Below are positions 23,734 to 33,312 of a stretch of DNA of 64,000 nt, piece by piece (within the stretch, counting starts at the first letter, position 1; every line of letters begins with the position of its first letter). Both the position numbers and the translations under genes were made by a program. The DNA comes from Streptomyces sp. (GTDB lineage Bacteria; Actinomycetota; Actinomycetes; Streptomycetales; Streptomycetaceae). Where the stretch lies: the NCBI RefSeq assembly GCF_019510245.1, contig NZ_JAEKKT010000123.1, positions 62,001 through 126,000 on the forward strand, given 5' to 3'. A model generated the notes under the pieces. That model did not search any database. It was not told the origin of the DNA and was given only the letters and a program-made list of their open reading frames with translations.

Positions 23734-25152
23734 ATGTTCGATCCGGTCATAGCGCCCAGCGGTACGCTGCTCGGCCTGCTTCAGCGGGGCCGAGGCGACG
23801 GCACGCTGCACGCGCTCACCGCCCCGCGCGCCGAGGCGCTCGCGGCGCTGAACCACTGTGTGCTCCACGACCCCCGCCACGACTGGCAGGTGGAGAACCG
23901 CTCGCTGTACTACGCCCGGCTCTACCTCGACCTGAACGGCGAGCTGGACGCCATCGAGGCACACCTCTTCGAGCCCGAGGACGTCCTCGACACCGAGGAG
24001 TCCCGCACCGGCCTCGCGCTGGCCGTGCTCGGGCACCTCGCCTCCTACGGCAGGCGGGACGCGCTCGACCTGCTGCGCAGGTACGCCGCGACCGGCGCCA
24101 ACTGGGCCTGGGCCCTGGACGAGCTGGCGCTGCGCGACGACGACGCGGGCCTGCGCGCCCTCGCCGCCCCGGTGCTGGCGCGTTTCACCACGGACGCCGA
24201 GGGCGAGGCCGAACTGGCCGCCGCCGTACGGGACGCGTTCGAGCCACGGCCCTGGCGGCTGTGGGCCGAGGATCCGCGCGAAACGATCGCCACGCGTGTG
24301 CGTGCCGCGCAGGAGACCGGCTGTTTCGACCGCTGGCAGCGCCAGATGCGACCTGCCGGGCCCCGTCCGGGGTGGAGCGTGCGCGCCGTCTTCGAATGGG
24401 CCCAGCAAGGCCTCGAGCGGGGCGCGGCCCTCCACGTGCCGGCCGCCCGCTGTCTGGTCGCCGTCGCCGGCCCCGAGGACCGGCCGGAGATCGTCCAGGC
24501 CGCCAAGGACGGCACCGACGGAGCCCGCTGCACCGCCCTGCGCTATCTCGCCGACAGCAACGACCCGGACGCGCTGAACTTGATCGAGGCCGCGGTGACC
24601 GACGGCACGGTGACCGTCGTGGAGGCCGCCGTCGACGCCTTCGAACGCATGCGCAGTGTCGCCGCCGTCGACCGCGCGCGCGGCTGGGCCCGACGGCCCG
24701 ACGCCCTCGGCGCCGCCGCCGGCCGGATGCTGGCCTGCCGCGGCGGGACCAAGGACAGCGACCTGGTCCTCGCCGCGCTGCGGGAGGCCGTACGCGGCGA
24801 AGGCCCCGACGCGCCGACCCTGTGGACACTCGTCGACGGCACCGGACGCCTCGGCATCGTCTGCGCCGCCCCCGTCCTGCGCCACGTCTACCGCGAGACC
24901 GCCTCGTCCCACCTCCGTGGCCGCGCCGCCCGCGCCCTCGCCGCCACCGACCCCTCCTTCGCCACCGGCTTCGCCGTCGAATGCCTGTGGGACTGCGAGG
25001 AGACCACCCGTGAACTCGCCGCCCGGCACGCCGAGACCGGTGACGCCCGGGTCGTCGAACAACTCCGCCGGCTCGCCGCCGACCCCGCCGAGGAGGCGGA
25101 GGTGCAGACGGCCGTACGCAGCCGCATCGGACCGGACACGGCCGCCATGTGA
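23734..25152 (+). CDS. HEAT-repeat protein
   Basis: 472 residues made of helical repeats: TGLALAVLGHLASYGRRDAL, CTALRYLADSNDPDALNLIE, VVEAAVDAFERMRS, GRAARALAATDPSF, which are HEAT/PBS-lyase-like units. No signal or membrane segment. A scaffold protein whose partner is unknown. ATG 23734 has GAGG ten bases upstream; GTG 23719 would add five residues. It follows the 19-codon ORF, which may control its translation or transcription. Confidence 0.85.
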   Translation: MFDPVIAPSGTLLGLLQRGRGDGTLHALTAPRAEALAALNHCVLHDPRHDWQVENRSLYYARLYLDLNGELDAIEAHLFEPEDVLDTEESRTGLALAVLGHLASYGRRDALDLLRRYAATGANWAWALDELALRDDDAGLRALAAPVLARFTTDAEGEAELAAAVRDAFEPRPWRLWAEDPRETIATRVRAAQETGCFDRWQRQMRPAGPRPGWSVRAVFEWAQQGLERGAALHVPAARCLVAVAGPEDRPEIVQAAKDGTDGARCTALRYLADSNDPDALNLIEAAVTDGTVTVVEAAVDAFERMRSVAAVDRARGWARRPDALGAAAGRMLACRGGTKDSDLVLAALREAVRGEGPDAPTLWTLVDGTGRLGIVCAAPVLRHVYRETASSHLRGRAARALAATDPSFATGFAVECLWDCEETTRELAARHAETGDARVVEQLRRLAADPAEEAEVQTAVRSRIGPDTAAM

Positions 25153-25380
25153 CACCTCACTGCGACCGGGAACTGCTGCACCACGGGAACCACGGGGGAT
25201 CCCGCACAAGTCCCCTACGCGGCCGACCGCCCGCCGGGTGAACAACCGGTGACCGCCGGGGCGGCCGAGCATGGACGCCGGTTGGCCCGCTCGGGTGTGC
25301 AGGGCAACGCTCATGGGACGTTTAACAACCGGAAAGATCCACTTTGACGCGGCCACGTCCAGCGCGGCGACAACACCGGT

Positions 25381-26511
25381 ATGCGTGTCGTCATCGTGAC
25401 CGAATCCTTTCCCCCCGATGTGAACGGCGTGGCCCACTGCGCGCTCCAGACCGCCCGACACCTCGTCGATCGCGGTCACGCTCCCCTCGTCGTCGCTCCG
25501 GCCCCCGCCCCCGGAAACAGGCTCGCCGCGGCCGCCGCGCCCTGCCCTGTCGTCCACGTCCCCTCCCTTCCGCTCCCGGGCTATCCCCAGGTCCGCGTGG
25601 CTCTCCCCAGCCGCAAGCTCGCCGCCGCCCTGATCGAGCACCGCCCCGACGTGGTGCACCTGGCCAGCCCCTTCATCCTCGGCGTCCGCGGCATGGCCGC
25701 CGCCGCCCGGCTCGGCATCCCCGCCGTCGCCGTCTACCAGACCGACCTGGCCGGATACGCCCGCACCTACGTGGGCGCCGGCGAGGCCGCCGCCTGGCGG
25801 CGGATCCGGTCGGTGCACGGCGCCGCCGACCGCACCCTCGCCCCGTCCACCGCCTCGATCAGCGACCTGGAGGCGCACGGGGTGCCCCGGATCCAGCTGT
25901 GGCAGCGCGGCGTGGACACCGTCCGCTTCCGCCCCGAGTTCCGCGACGAGTCCCTGCGCCGCGAGATCGCCCCCAACGGCGAGCTCATCGTCGGCTACGT
26001 CGGCCGCCTCGCCCCCGAGAAGCAGGTCGAACTCCTCGCCGGGGTCTGCGGCCTGGAGGGCGTGAAGGTCGTGATCGTGGGCGACGGACCGGCCCAGGCC
26101 CACCTCACCGAGGCGCTGCCCGGCGCTGTCTTCCTCGGCCGCCGCACCGGTGACGACCTCGCCCGGATCTTCGCCTCGTTCGACGTCTTCGCGCACACCG
26201 GCCCCTTCGAGACGTTCTGCCAGACCGTCCAGGAGGCCATGGCCAGCGGGGTCCCGGTGGTCGCGCCCGCCGTCGGCGGCCCGATCGACCTGGTCGACCA
26301 CGGCCGCACCGGGTTCCTGGTGCCGCCGCGCGACGCCGGTGCCGTCCGGGAGGCCGTGGCCTCCCTCGTCGCCGACGCCGGGATGCGGGCCGCGTTCGGC
26401 CACGCCGCCCGCGCCACCGTCGAGGGCCGTACCTGGGCCGCGGTCGGCGACCAGCTGATCGGCCACTACGAGGACGTCCTCGCGGCACGCCGGCCGGTGG
26501 TGGCGGCATGA
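25381..26511 (+). CDS. Glycosyltransferase family 4, mannosyltransferase-like
   Basis: 376 residues, GT-B fold. N-terminal VVIVTESFPPDVNGVAHCAL is the acceptor-side start typical of actinobacterial GT4 mannosyltransferases (MgtA/PimB-like). C-terminal VGYVGRLAPEKQVELL and GPFETFCQTVQEAMASGVPV hold the donor site with the E-x7-E pair. It acts at the inner membrane face on a lipid or sugar acceptor with GDP-mannose or a UDP-sugar. Its stop overlaps the next glycosyltransferase start by four bases. It is the first gene of a three-gene operon with a second GT4 and an SGNH hydrolase. Confidence 0.9.
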   Translation: MRVVIVTESFPPDVNGVAHCALQTARHLVDRGHAPLVVAPAPAPGNRLAAAAAPCPVVHVPSLPLPGYPQVRVALPSRKLAAALIEHRPDVVHLASPFILGVRGMAAAARLGIPAVAVYQTDLAGYARTYVGAGEAAAWRRIRSVHGAADRTLAPSTASISDLEAHGVPRIQLWQRGVDTVRFRPEFRDESLRREIAPNGELIVGYVGRLAPEKQVELLAGVCGLEGVKVVIVGDGPAQAHLTEALPGAVFLGRRTGDDLARIFASFDVFAHTGPFETFCQTVQEAMASGVPVVAPAVGGPIDLVDHGRTGFLVPPRDAGAVREAVASLVADAGMRAAFGHAARATVEGRTWAAVGDQLIGHYEDVLAARRPVVAA

Positions 26512-27713
26512 GCGTCACCTCGCCGGGCCCGCTGCGCATCGTCCGGCTGGCCAACTTCGTCGCCCCCGCCTCCGGCGGTCTGCGCACCGCCCTGCGCGAA
26601 CTCGGCAAGGGCTTCGTGGCGGCCGGGCACGAGTCGGTCCTGATCGTGCCGGGCGAGCGCTACTCGGACCGGTACGAGGAGCAGGGCCGGGTCATCACGC
26701 TGCCCGGCCCGCTGCTCCCCGGCACCGGCGGCTACCGCGTCCTCGTCGACAGGAAGCGGGTCCAGACCCTCCTGGAGCACCTGGCCCCGGACCGCCTGGA
26801 GGTGTCCGACCGCACGACCCTGCGCTGGACCGGCCGCTGGGCCCGGCGCGCCCGGGTCCCCGCCGTGATGGTCTCCCACGAGACCGCCGACGGGGTGCTG
26901 CGCACCTGGGGCATGTCCGAGAACATGTCCCGGCGCACCGCCGACGCGCTCAACATCCGTACGGCGCACACGTACGCGCGCGTGGTGTGCACCACCGAGT
27001 TCGCCGAGCGCGAGTTCGTCCGCATCGGCGCGCGCAACGTCGTACGGGCCCCGCTGGGCGTCGACCTGGTGGGCCGCCATCCCTCGCTGCGCGACCTCGA
27101 GCTGCGGGCCCGGTACGCGCGCGAGGACGAGGCGCTGCTCGTCATGTGCTCGCGGCTGTCCGTGGAGAAGCGGCCCGGCACCGCCATCGACGCCGTGGAG
27201 ACGCTGGTACGGCGCGGCCGCCGGGTGATCCTGGTCGTGGCCGGCGACGGGCCGCTGCGGGAGCGTCTGGAGCAGCGGGTGCGGGAGCGCAGGCTGCCGG
27301 TGACCTTCCTGGGGCACGTCTCCGACCGGGACAGCCTGGGCGCGCTGCAGGCGTCCGCCGACGTCGCCCTGGCGCCGGGACCCGCGGAGACCTTCGGGCT
27401 GGCCGCCCTGGAGGCCATGGCCTGCGGGACGCCCGTGGTCGCCAGCGCCTCCTCCGCGCTCCCCGAGGTGATCGGCGCCGCGGGGGCCACCGCGGCCGAC
27501 CGTGGGGAGGCGTTCGCCGACGCCGTGGAGATGCTCCTGGGGCGTCCCGGCGCCGAGCGCAGGGAGGTCGCACGCGCGCGTGCCGAGTGCTTCGGCTGGG
27601 GCACGGCGGTGGAGGCGTTCCTCGCCGCGCACGACGCGCCGGTGCTGTCCCGTCGTGACGAGAGCGGAGCGACGGCACCGGTCCGTCGTGTCGTGCCGGA
27701 GGGCGTGGCATGA
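26508..27713 (+). CDS. Glycosyltransferase family 4, second of pair
   Basis: 401 residues, GT-B fold. The N-terminal LRIVRLANFVAPASGGLRTA glycine-rich loop and the C-terminal donor motifs SRLSVEKRPGTAIDAV and PGPAETFGLAALEAMACGTP (E-x7-E) classify it as GT4. It starts in ATGA overlap with the preceding gene and ends in ATGA overlap with the SGNH hydrolase, so all three are translationally coupled. Two sequential retaining transferases suggest assembly of a short glycan or glycolipid, whose identity is not deducible. Confidence 0.9.
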   Translation: MSVTSPGPLRIVRLANFVAPASGGLRTALRELGKGFVAAGHESVLIVPGERYSDRYEEQGRVITLPGPLLPGTGGYRVLVDRKRVQTLLEHLAPDRLEVSDRTTLRWTGRWARRARVPAVMVSHETADGVLRTWGMSENMSRRTADALNIRTAHTYARVVCTTEFAEREFVRIGARNVVRAPLGVDLVGRHPSLRDLELRARYAREDEALLVMCSRLSVEKRPGTAIDAVETLVRRGRRVILVVAGDGPLRERLEQRVRERRLPVTFLGHVSDRDSLGALQASADVALAPGPAETFGLAALEAMACGTPVVASASSALPEVIGAAGATAADRGEAFADAVEMLLGRPGAERREVARARAECFGWGTAVEAFLAAHDAPVLSRRDESGATAPVRRVVPEGVA

Positions 27714-28561
27714 GAACGGTTCGTTTCGTGGCGCTCGGGGACTCCCTGACCGAGGGCGTGGGCGACCCCGCCGGCGACGGGTGGCGCGGCTGGGCCGCGC
27801 TGCTGGCCGGCGGACTCGCCGCGAAGGAGGTGGAGTTCACCAACCTCGCGGTCAGCGGGGCCCAGACCCGGGACGTGCTGGAGCGCCAGACCCCGGCCGC
27901 ACTGGAACTGCGCCCCGACATCGTCGCCGTCGTCATAGGGGTCAACGACACCTTGCGCTGCACCTTCGACATCCACGCGGTGGCCGAACGGCTCGACAAG
28001 GTCTACGCGGCCCTGACCGCGCAGGGCGCGATCCTGCTCACGGCGTGCCTGCCCGACCCCGGTTCGATGTGGGGGCTTCCGGGCGCGCTGGCCCGTCCGC
28101 TGGCCCGCCGGGGGCGGGCGGTCAACGCGGTGGTGCACGCGCTGTCCGAGCGGTACGGGGCCGTCCACCTGCACGCGTCGGAGGGCGCCTGGCTCACCGA
28201 CCGCGAGATGTGGAGCGCGGACCGGCTGCATCCGTGCGAGCGCGGCCACCGGCAGCTCGCCGTCCGCTTCCACGCCCTGCTCGCCCCGCTGGGCATGGCG
28301 ACGGGGACGGCGCCGTCCCCCGAGCCCGAGTTCCCGCCGCCGACGAAGAAGGCGAGTCTCCTCTGGCTGGCCACGGCCGGCACCGCCTGGGTGATCAGGC
28401 GCTGCCGCGACCTGCTGCCCCAGCTGCTGCGGCTGGCCGTCGACGAGATGCGGCACCGCCGCAGGGGCACCAGCGGCCGCCTGGACCTGAGCGCGTCCGC
28501 CGCGGTCTCCGCCGCGCTGGCCGCCCTCCAGCCGCCGGAGCGGCCCGCCGATGCCGCGTGA
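27710..28561 (+). CDS. SGNH/GDSL-family hydrolase
   Basis: 283 residues. Block I is VALGDSLTEGVGDP (nucleophile Ser), block III VVIGVNDTLR (Gly-x-Asn), block V DRLHPCERGH (Asp-x-x-His). Such enzymes are esterases, acyltransferases or lipases. No signal peptide, so cytoplasmic, although a hydrophobic-leaning C-terminal region (SLLWLATAGTAWVIRRCRDL) might touch the membrane. Being third in the operon of two glycosyltransferases, it may de-esterify or acylate the product glycolipid. It converges with the pxpC gene. Confidence 0.9.
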   Translation: MRTVRFVALGDSLTEGVGDPAGDGWRGWAALLAGGLAAKEVEFTNLAVSGAQTRDVLERQTPAALELRPDIVAVVIGVNDTLRCTFDIHAVAERLDKVYAALTAQGAILLTACLPDPGSMWGLPGALARPLARRGRAVNAVVHALSERYGAVHLHASEGAWLTDREMWSADRLHPCERGHRQLAVRFHALLAPLGMATGTAPSPEPEFPPPTKKASLLWLATAGTAWVIRRCRDLLPQLLRLAVDEMRHRRRGTSGRLDLSASAAVSAALAALQPPERPADAA

Positions 28562-28626
28562 GGACGACGAGGTGCGCACGGACGACGGCACCGGGCGAGA
28601 CCGCCGGGCGATGCCGCCCCGGCGGA

Positions 28627-29496
28627 TCAGCGACGGCGTACGGCCACGAAGCGGACCGGGATGCCCGGGACCGCCTGGGCCGCCGCCGGGAGGTCTGCGG
28701 CGCGGACCACCGCGATCACCGGATAGCCGCCGGTGGTCGGATGGTCGGCCAGGAACACCACCGGACGGCCGTCCGGCGGCACCTGCACGGCACCGAGAAC
28801 CATGCCCTCGCTGGGGAGTTCACCGGTACGGGCCCGCTCCAGGGCGGGCCCTTGCGTGCGCAGCCCGATCCGGTTGCTCGCCGACGACACGCGGTACGCG
28901 CGCGAGGCGAACGCCCGGACGGCCTCCGGCGTGAACCAGCCGGCCCGCGGACCGAGCGTCACCCGCAGCACGAGCTCCGCCGGCGGGGACGGCTGCGGTA
29001 CGACGTCCACGCGCGCGTGCGGCCCCACAGGGGTGCCCAACGGCAGCACCGTGCCGTCCGCCAGCGGAGCGGGACCGAGCCCGGAGAGCAGGTCCGTGGA
29101 CCGGCTGCCGAGCACCGGCTCCACGGCGATCCCACCGGCGACGGCCACGTAACTCCGTACGCCGGAGCGGGCAGCTCCCACGTCCAGCAGTTCCCCGGCC
29201 GGAACCACGACGGGCGCGCCCCAGGCTGCCGGACGCCCGCCCACCGTGACGGGGCACGGCGCGCCGCCGACCGCCACCACGACCGTCGAACGCGGCCGCA
29301 GGGCACACCCGTTGAGCGTGGTCTCCAGAACGGCCGCGTCCGGTGCGTTCCCGGCCAGCCGGTTGACGAGCGCCGCGGCGGGCGGATCGAGCGCCCCGGA
29401 GCGGGGCACCCCCAGATGCGCGTGCCCGGGCCGCCCGCGGTCCTGCACGGTGGTCAGCGCACCGGCCCGTACGACGACGAGCGCGCGGTCGGTCAT
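28627..29496 (-). CDS. pxpC: 5-oxoprolinase subunit C (KipA/biotin-dependent carboxylase-like)
   Basis: 289 residues. Part of the PxpABC ATP-dependent 5-oxoprolinase, which opens pyroglutamate to glutamate. Family landmarks: ALTTVQDRGRPGHAHLGVP at the start, ALVNRLAGN, and the C-terminal LPSEGMVLGAVQVPPDGRPV and DHPTTGGYPVIAVV. The ATG lies in 4-base overlap with pxpB. It ends the operon MFS-ycsI-pxpA-pxpB-pxpC. In Bacillus, KipA and KipI were first known as a kinase-inhibitor pair, but the metabolic role is the general one. Confidence 0.93.
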   Translation of the reverse strand: MTDRALVVVRAGALTTVQDRGRPGHAHLGVPRSGALDPPAAALVNRLAGNAPDAAVLETTLNGCALRPRSTVVVAVGGAPCPVTVGGRPAAWGAPVVVPAGELLDVGAARSGVRSYVAVAGGIAVEPVLGSRSTDLLSGLGPAPLADGTVLPLGTPVGPHARVDVVPQPSPPAELVLRVTLGPRAGWFTPEAVRAFASRAYRVSSASNRIGLRTQGPALERARTGELPSEGMVLGAVQVPPDGRPVVFLADHPTTGGYPVIAVVRAADLPAAAQAVPGIPVRFVAVRRR

Positions 29497-30188
29497 ACGT
29501 CCTCCACCGGAACGAACCGCACGCGCGTCCCCGGCGTCAGCAGCGCGGCCGGCATGCGTGCGTGGTCCCACAGCACCGCCTCCGTCGTCCCGATGAGCTG
29601 CCAGCCGCCCGGCGAGGAACGCGGGTACACACCGGTGTACGGACCGGCCAGCGCCACCGCGCCCGCGGGCACGGCGGTGCGCGGGGTGGCCCGGCGCGGC
29701 ACGTCGTAGCGGGCGGGCAGCCCGGTGAGGTACCCGAAGCCGGGCGCGAAGCCGCAGAAGGCGACCGTGAACTCGGCGCCCGCGTGGATGCGGGCCACCT
29801 CGCGCTCGGGAACCCGCCAGTGGGCGGCGACCTCGGCGAGGTCCGGGCCGTCGTAGCGCACGGGCAGCTCGATCGCCGCACGCGCGCGTGGGGGAGCGGG
29901 CGGGATCGCGGTGGTGGCCAGTTCGGTGGCCAGGCGGGCCGGGTCGTCGAGGCCGTCGAGCAGGACCGTGCGGGCGGCGGGCACGATCTCGCGGACCGTC
30001 AGCGAGCCCTCCGCGCGGCGGCGCAGCAACTCGACGTGCAGGGCCTGGGCCTGCGTGCCGGAGCCGACCTCGACGAGGAGGGCGTCGTCGCCGACCGGGT
30101 GGACCGTCAGGGGCGTGGCTTCGGGCGCCTCCGACCGTGGGCTCGTGCTCACGCTCACACCTGCGCCCACGTTCGTGCCCGCGCTCAT
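29493..30188 (-). CDS. pxpB: 5-oxoprolinase subunit B (KipI-like)
   Basis: 231 residues. Typical segments: LTVHPVGDDALLVEVG, AARTVLLDGLD, ELPVRYDGPDLAEVAAHWRV, FCGFAPGFGYLTGLP (cyclophilin-like core) and GAVALAGPYTGVYPRSSPGG, ending near PAALLTPGTRVRF. It works with PxpC to phosphorylate and activate 5-oxoproline for PxpA. The extended Ser/Ala-rich first 27 residues follow ATG 30188, which overlaps the pxpA stop. It overlaps pxpC by four bases as well. Confidence 0.93.
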   Translation of the reverse strand: MSAGTNVGAGVSVSTSPRSEAPEATPLTVHPVGDDALLVEVGSGTQAQALHVELLRRRAEGSLTVREIVPAARTVLLDGLDDPARLATELATTAIPPAPPRARAAIELPVRYDGPDLAEVAAHWRVPEREVARIHAGAEFTVAFCGFAPGFGYLTGLPARYDVPRRATPRTAVPAGAVALAGPYTGVYPRSSPGGWQLIGTTEAVLWDHARMPAALLTPGTRVRFVPVEDV

Positions 30189-30943
30189 GCGAAGGCCGCC
30201 ACGGTCACGCCCGCCGCCGTGAGCCGCGCGCGCACCCGCCGCGCCAGCTCCACGGCGCCCGGGGTGTCGCCGTGCAGACAGAGCGAGCGGGCGCGCACCG
30301 CGATGCGCGCTCCGGAGTGCGAGGTGACCGCGCCGGAGCGCGCCAGTTCCACCGAGCGCTTCACGACCGCCTCCGGGTCGCTCACCACCGCGCCCTCGCG
30401 CCCGCGCGGGACAAGCGTCCCTTCGTCGGTGTACGCGCGGTCCGCGAAGGCCTCGGTGACCGTCGGCAGCCCCGCCTTCCCCGCCAGCGTGAGCAGCCGG
30501 GAACCAGGCAGCCCCAGAACCGGAAGCGAGGCGTCCGCGAGAAGCACGCCGTCGACCACCGCGGCGGCCTGCTCCTCGTCGTGCACGACCCGGTTGTAGA
30601 GCGCGCCGTGCGGCTTCACGTACGCCACGCGCGCGCCGGCGGCCCGGGCGAAGACCTCCAGGGCGCCGATCTGGTAGGCCACCTCGGCCGCCAGCTCGGC
30701 GGGCGGCACGTCCATCGCGCGCCGCCCGAACCCCGCCAGGTCCCGGTAGGACACCTGGGCGCCGATCGTCACCCCCTGCGCGGCCGCCAGCTCGCACACC
30801 CGCCGCATGGTGGCCGCGTCCCCCGCGTGGAAGCCGCAGGCCACATTGGCGCTGGTCACGACGGACAGCAGTTGCTCGTCGTCGGTGAGCCGCCAGCGGC
30901 CGAAACCCTCGCCCAGGTCGGCGTTCAGGTCGATCGAGGTCAT
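30185..30943 (-). CDS. pxpA: 5-oxoprolinase subunit A (LamB/YcsF family)
   Basis: 252 residues, the family's standard size. Complete signature: IDLNADLGEGFGRW, TSANVACGFHAGD, YVKPHGALYN and ADRAYTDEGTLVPRG. The hydrolytic subunit that opens the activated 5-oxoproline ring. It overlaps pxpB by four bases and is separated by 19 bases from the ycsI gene upstream. The set ycsF-ycsI-kipI-kipA, with a transporter and regulator, is the arrangement known from the Bacillus ycs-kip operon. Confidence 0.95.
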   Translation of the reverse strand: MTSIDLNADLGEGFGRWRLTDDEQLLSVVTSANVACGFHAGDAATMRRVCELAAAQGVTIGAQVSYRDLAGFGRRAMDVPPAELAAEVAYQIGALEVFARAAGARVAYVKPHGALYNRVVHDEEQAAAVVDGVLLADASLPVLGLPGSRLLTLAGKAGLPTVTEAFADRAYTDEGTLVPRGREGAVVSDPEAVVKRSVELARSGAVTSHSGARIAVRARSLCLHGDTPGAVELARRVRARLTAAGVTVAAFA

Positions 30944-30962
30944 GGATGCGCTGTCTCTCCTG

Positions 30963-31811
30963 TCAGGCCACGCGGTACTGCTCGTCGCGGGCGTCGCTGA
31001 TGAACATCTGGCCCGGTGCGTGGGTGATGGCGAACGGCGGCCGGGAGGCCATGACCGCCGCCTGCGGAGTCACCCCGCAGGCCCAGAACACCGGGATGTC
31101 GTCCGGGTCGGCGTCCACCGGGTCGCCGAAGTCGGGCCGGCCGAGGTCGGCGATGCCGAGCGCGGCGGGATCGCCGCAGTGCACGGGGCCGCCGTGCACC
31201 GCCGGGAGCAGACTGCTCTCCCGGATCGCGGTCGACAGATGCTGCGGCGGTACCGGGCGCATGGACACCACCATCGGCCCGCGCAGCCGTCCCGCCGGAC
31301 GGCACGGCCGGCTGGTCACGTACATGGGCACGTTCCGGCCCTGCTCGACGTGGCGTATCGGCACCCCGGCCCCGGCCAGCGCCCACTCGAAGGTGAAGCT
31401 GCACCCGAGCAGGAACGACACCAGGTCGCCGCGCCAGTACGCGCGCACGTCCGTCGGCTCGTCCACCAACTCCCCGTCCCGCCACACCCGGTAGCGTGGC
31501 AGGTCGGTACGCAGGTCCGCGCCCTCCGCCAGTTCGGTGCCGGTCGCACCGGCGTCGGTGACGTCGAGCACCGGGCAGGGCTTCGGATTGCGCTGGCAGA
31601 ACAGCAGCATGTCGTACGCCCAGTCGGCGGGCACCGAGATCAGGTTGGCCTGGGTGTGACCCGCCGCGACCCCGGCCGTGGGGCCCGTGAGACCGTCCCG
31701 GAAACGGGCCCGGGCGCTTCTCGGGCTCCACGCGTGCGCGTGCTCGTCGACGAGGACGACCGGACGGTCCTCCGTGGCCAGGGTGAGGACGTGGTCTTCC
31801 GCAGGGTTCAC
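30963..31811 (-). CDS. YcsI-type putative hydro-lyase/D-glutamate cyclase
   Basis: 282 residues. The family signature is present: [67 protein letters not shown], and [12 protein letters not shown]. Members are annotated as putative hydro-lyases, and some mammalian relatives are D-glutamate cyclases that make 5-oxo-D-proline, which fits this pyroglutamate operon. The GTG start is in 4-base overlap with the MFS stop. Reaction in bacteria: inferred, not shown. Confidence 0.88.
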   Translation of the reverse strand: MNPAEDHVLTLATEDRPVVLVDEHAHAWSPRSARARFRDGLTGPTAGVAAGHTQANLISVPADWAYDMLLFCQRNPKPCPVLDVTDAGATGTELAEGADLRTDLPRYRVWRDGELVDEPTDVRAYWRGDLVSFLLGCSFTFEWALAGAGVPIRHVEQGRNVPMYVTSRPCRPAGRLRGPMVVSMRPVPPQHLSTAIRESSLLPAVHGGPVHCGDPAALGIADLGRPDFGDPVDADPDDIPVFWACGVTPQAAVMASRPPFAITHAPGQMFISDARDEQYRVA

Positions 31812-33127
31812 GCCAGTTCCTTCCCGCGCGTCTCGGGCAGTCCGAACAGCGCCGCGGCGGCGAGCGCGTAGCCGGCCGCGCCGAAGACCAGCGCGCCGCC
31901 CAGGCCCCAGCTGTCGGCGAGGAAGCCCACCAGGGTCGGGAAGACCGCGCCCACCGCGCGGCCCGCGTTGTACGTGAAGCCCTGGCCGGTGCCGCGCACC
32001 GCCGTCGGGTACAGCTCACTCAGGTACGAACCGAAGCCGCTGAAGATGGCCGACATGCAGAAGCCGAGCGGGAAACCGAGCACGAGGAGCAGCGTGTTGG
32101 CGCCACCCGGGATGTTCGCGTACGCCAGCACGCACACCGCCGACAGCACCGCGAACAGCCAGATGTTGCGCCGCCGGCCCAGCCGGTCGGTGAGGTAGCC
32201 GCCGGTCAGATAGCCGAGGAAGGCCCCCGAGATCAGGAAGGTCAGATAGCCGCCGGTACCGACGACCGACAGACCGCGCTCGGTCTTCAGGTACGTCGGG
32301 ATCCAGGTCGCCAGCGTGTAGTAGCCGCCCTGCACACCCGTGGACAGCAGGCCGGCGAAGACCGTGGTGCGCAGCAGCCCGGGCGCGTCGGCCGTGCCCG
32401 GCCGGAAGATGGTGACGAACGAGCCGCGCTGCGGGCTCTGTTCGCGTACCGCGACCGCCTGCGGGGCGTCGTGCACCCGGCGGCGCAGCCACACCACGAG
32501 GAGCGCGGGCAGCGCGCCGGTCCAGAACATCACCCGCCAGGCCAGGTCGTCGCCGGCGAACGAGAAGACCAGCGTGTACACGATCGCGGCGAGCGCCCAG
32601 CCGACGGCCCAGGAGCTCTGGACGGCCCCCAGCGTGCGGCCACGGTGGCGGGCGCTCGCGTACTCGGCGACCAGGATCGCGCCGACCGCCCACTCGCCGC
32701 CGAAGCCGAGGCCCTGGAACGCGCGGAACACCAGCAGGGTCTCGTAGTTGGGGGCGAAGCCGCAGGCCACCGTGAAGACCGCGTAGGTGATCACGGTGAT
32801 CATCAGCGCGCGGACCCGGCCGACCCGGTCCGCGAACACGCCCGCCGCGGCGCCGCCGACCGCGGAGACCACCAGGGTGACGGTGGTGAACAGGCCGGTC
32901 TGGCCGCTGTCCAGGCCGAAGTACGCCGCGAGCGCGACCATGCTCAGCGGCAGGGTGAAGTAGTCGTACGAATCCAGGGCATATCCGCCGAAAGCTCCGG
33001 CGAACGCGCGTCGGCCGCGCGGACCGAGGGCGCGCAGCCAGCCGAACGCGCCGTCCTCGGCGGTGCGTTCACCCCTGCCCGATCGCGCGTCGGAGGACAG
33101 GGCCTGCGGTGGAGGAGTCGTGCTCAT
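31808..33127 (-). CDS. MFS transporter of the pyroglutamate operon
   Basis: 439 residues with 12 membrane helices. [20 protein letters not shown] and [12 protein letters not shown] (MFS motif), [19 protein letters not shown] and [12 protein letters not shown] place it in the sugar-acid/aromatic-acid/sialate-like group. It is first in the operon, with GAGG before ATG 33127. Given the following ycsI-pxpABC genes, the likely cargo is 5-oxoproline or a related carboxylate. The ribosome site and promoter are in the 185-base divergent gap with the GntR gene. Confidence 0.88.
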   Translation of the reverse strand: MSTTPPPQALSSDARSGRGERTAEDGAFGWLRALGPRGRRAFAGAFGGYALDSYDYFTLPLSMVALAAYFGLDSGQTGLFTTVTLVVSAVGGAAAGVFADRVGRVRALMITVITYAVFTVACGFAPNYETLLVFRAFQGLGFGGEWAVGAILVAEYASARHRGRTLGAVQSSWAVGWALAAIVYTLVFSFAGDDLAWRVMFWTGALPALLVVWLRRRVHDAPQAVAVREQSPQRGSFVTIFRPGTADAPGLLRTTVFAGLLSTGVQGGYYTLATWIPTYLKTERGLSVVGTGGYLTFLISGAFLGYLTGGYLTDRLGRRRNIWLFAVLSAVCVLAYANIPGGANTLLLVLGFPLGFCMSAIFSGFGSYLSELYPTAVRGTGQGFTYNAGRAVGAVFPTLVGFLADSWGLGGALVFGAAGYALAAAALFGLPETRGKELA

Positions 33128-33247
33128 GGGCACCTCGCAGTTGAGGGACGGAGGGTGCGGGGACTGAGCAGTGCGGGGCCGTGCGAAGGGTCGTAGCGGG
33201 CGGCCCACCGAGGGGCGTCGTACGGTGAGCGTGATGAGCACCGTAGA

Positions 33248-33264
33248 GGATCGTTCAACGATCC
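33248..33264. promoter_or_regulatory. 17-bp perfect palindrome, likely GntR operator
   Basis: GGATCGTT-C-AACGATCC has perfect dyad symmetry. It sits between the divergent MFS-pxp operon and the GntR/FCD gene, about 50 bases upstream of the latter's ATG and 120 bases from the MFS start. This is the normal position for autoregulation and control of the operon. Confidence 0.65.
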
Positions 33265-33312
33265 TTCAATACCCGCGTTGTTTCGTTCCTGTGTCTGCGG
33301 TTGAATTCCGTC

